Under the pieces are notes generated by a model, which worked only from the letters and a program-made list of their open reading frames with translations, searched no databases and was not told where the DNA came from. 64,000 bases of DNA. Source: Phorcus lineatus. Its lineage: Eukaryota; Mollusca; Gastropoda; Trochida; Trochidae. Position numbers and translations under genes: made by a program. Shown piece after piece: positions 62,384-64,000 of this stretch; the first letter of the stretch is position 1; each line of letters starts with the position of its first letter. Location: NCBI GenBank assembly GCA_921293015.1, contig OV121085.1:11743731-11807730 (forward strand), read 5' to 3'.

Positions 62384-63083
62384 CTGCTTTCCATTAACTT
62401 TCTTCAAGAACTGGATGATTTCCCGTTTGAATCCCCCTAGCTTGTTCTTTGTGTCTTTTTTGTAAGACTTGATGGCATCGTTTATCTTTCGAATGGCATC
62501 TATCTGGGATGTTATGTTTATCTCTGATATTGCTGCGCACAAACTCTGTCTCACATCATCAATCCTCTGCTCCAGACTTAATGCAGTGTCTTCATCCTCC
62601 TGATCAAGATCAAGATGCATGCAGTCTTCCTTCAGAAACCTATCCAGCTTTGACTTCGCAACATTGACATCATCAAACTTATCCTCCAAAGTACCAATCA
62701 GAGCATTAAAGCCGCTGTCCTTCAAGATACTTGGGTATGTGTCATCAAGCATGCTGAGAGGTAGTATTTCAACCTTATAGGGAACCCCGCGTCCATCGTT
62801 CAACTGAATGACCTCATTCTTGAAATTATCAAGAGCATGCAACATTCCTGTAATGTCACGTGGCATCTCTCCCTTTGCCGTTGTCGAGTAGTACTCAATG
62901 TCAACTTCAGATGAGTTTTTGATTTCATCCTCCATCTTCCTAAATTTTGCATGGACCCCAGCATCAACCGCGAATCCGCCCGATCAAGTCGCCACCATAG
63001 ATGATGCTCCTGATGTAGTGTGTACCTCTAACCCCTTTTCTCCACCCAGCCAGTGGAGTGTCATCATTCATAGATTCCGTCAC
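62384..63083 (-). pseudogene. Copy C exon 2: frameshifted SNTX/MACPF-like exon
   Basis: Boundaries match A and B (ttggtcag|GTG; AAGCAG|gtaatt), but the exon is 700 bp instead of 774. Relative to copy A, 74 bp are missing at about 62972, between cggattcg and cggttgatgc. This shifts the frame and produces a TGA within a few codons. Downstream, the frame equivalent to A is open from 62935. The N-terminal MACPF-like module of copy C is therefore broken unless the deletion is an assembly error. Confidence 0.85.
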
Positions 63084-63430
63084 CTGACCAAGAAGATGAG
63101 AAGATCTATTATTTATTATTATTTTTTATTTAATGTTTTTATTTCCCTCAGATGTTACATATGTATGAACATTTGTTTATAATCATATATCAATCATGCA
63201 GTATTATCAGTTGTATATGTTTACATTTGTATACGTCATGATATACATAGTAACAAAAACATTTATGTTACTGAAAAGAATTGTCTGTTGTCTTTGAAAT
63301 CAAACACAGCAGGCAATCTGATAAAATGCAAGGCTTATCTTATTTATTCATATACTTATATCTTATTTATATACATATATATATAACATTCAATTTCAAG
63401 CTTTAAATTTATCCCTTGAGTATCTGTAAT
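63084..63430. other. Intron 1 of copy C, no minisatellite
   Basis: Only about 25 bp next to the exon resemble the intron of B (agatcttctcatctt). The 42-46 bp minisatellite of A and B is absent. AT-rich sequence leads into an L1-like remnant. Confidence 0.5.
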
Positions 63431-64000
63431 TACATGAGTCCGAAAAGCGTGTGAAAAGATGACCAAAATGCAAAGAATTTGTGCTGATTATTATTTGCAA
63501 AAGCAATATATTTGCATGCTTCATAATATTTTGTTAATTCTCTTTTAATATATCCAAAATTGAGTTTTTTATTTGTTCTACTGGCAGTGTAGATATTTTG
63601 TTTTACTAAATCCAAAAATAATATTTTCAGGTGTTAGATCTATTTTTCCTTCAGCCAACCTTTCTAGCCAATTTGCCAAATCTTTCCACACTTTCCTTGC
63701 ATGGACACAATCACATAGTAAATGGAGTACACTCTCAGGCACCTGTTTACAGAAAGAACACAAAGGACAATCAATGTATCCAATCTTATACAGATACTTA
63801 TTTGTTGTCAAAATATTCTGATTTATCTTGTACTGAAACCATTTTAAGTTAACGCTTTGAGTACATCTACAAGCCATCAGATTGATGTTTTCCCATTCAA
63901 TCTGTTGGAAATCTCTTTTGAATATTTCTTCCCATCTCAGTTGACCTATTGTTTTATCAAAGCCTAATTGGCTAAGTGATTTATATGTCTGCTTGCTTAC
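63430..64000 (-). pseudogene. C-terminal end of an L1/Tx1-like retrotransposon ORF2
   Basis: On the minus strand, entering from the window edge, the frame reads ...LRWEEIFKRDF, VNLKWFQYKINQNILTTNKYLYKIG, then the Cys/His motif DCPLCSFCKQVPESVLHLLCDC and VWKDLANWL. This is typical of the C-terminal zinc-knuckle region of L1-like ORF2 proteins. Near 63590 the frame shifts, and the final part (FGYIKRELTKYYEACKYIAF) is in another frame. The element continues beyond 64000 and lies in intron 1 of copy C. Confidence 0.8.

Overview
The window is eukaryotic: AT-rich, intron-bearing and full of transposon debris (mariner, piggyBac, CR1/L2-type and L1/RTE-like retroelements, a tRNA-derived SINE, several TIR elements, a 172-bp satellite). 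Family content (AIG1/GIMAP-type GTPases, a stonustoxin-type MACPF-like domain, a Hedgehog-type Hint domain) suggests a marine invertebrate animal such as an echinoderm, hemichordate or mollusc. I cannot settle the phylum from the sequence.

The genic content is one locus in three copies. Copy A (+, coding 26.26-32.32 kb) and copy B (+, 41.06-48.02 kb) each carry a ~323-bp exon and a 774-bp exon. Together these encode a stonustoxin-family, MACPF-like N-terminal region plus helical region. A ~1.48-kb exon 'a' and a ~1.33-kb exon 'b' follow. Each encodes a complete AIG1 GTPase fused to a Hedgehog-type (Hog) autoprocessing domain that includes the downstream adduct-recognition-like tail. All internal junctions are phase 0, so the 774-bp exon could splice in frame to either 'a' or 'b'. 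Copy C (-, 63.08-58.62 kb) has the same order. Its 774-bp exon has lost 74 bp and is frameshifted, and its first exon would lie beyond the window. Homology extends into the flanks: A about 20.4-33.6 kb, B about 35.4-49.3 kb, C about 63.1-57.3 kb. A decayed inverted copy of only the upstream flank lies at 49.6-55.2 kb and looks like the ghost of a fourth unit.

Layout: 0-5.2 kb mariner remnant and featureless DNA; 5.2-9.3 kb 172-bp satellite with 344- and 688-bp higher-order periods; 9.9-15.9 kb two CR1/L2-like insertions in inverted orientation with identical overlapping reading frames; 16-20 kb featureless apart from a dispersed block; 20.3-33.6 kb unit A, with a 2.06-kb TIR element whose empty site survives in unit B; 33.7-34.4 kb piggyBac remnant; 35.4-49.3 kb unit B; 49.6-55.2 kb inverted flank with a retroelement remnant split by a SINE; 55.6-56.7 kb foldback elements; 57.3-63.1 kb unit C; 63.4-64 kb end of an L1-like element.

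Inferred function: a pore-former-like module joined to an AIG1 GTPase and a self-cleaving Hog domain. Autoprocessing could release the N-terminal part, possibly with a C-terminal adduct that attaches it to membrane. The Hog cysteine, S/TxxH, SCY and GxYAP...GT motifs are kept. The aspartate implicated in sterol activation in Hedgehog appears to be replaced, so the chemistry may differ. I do not know of a described protein with this architecture, but no search was possible.
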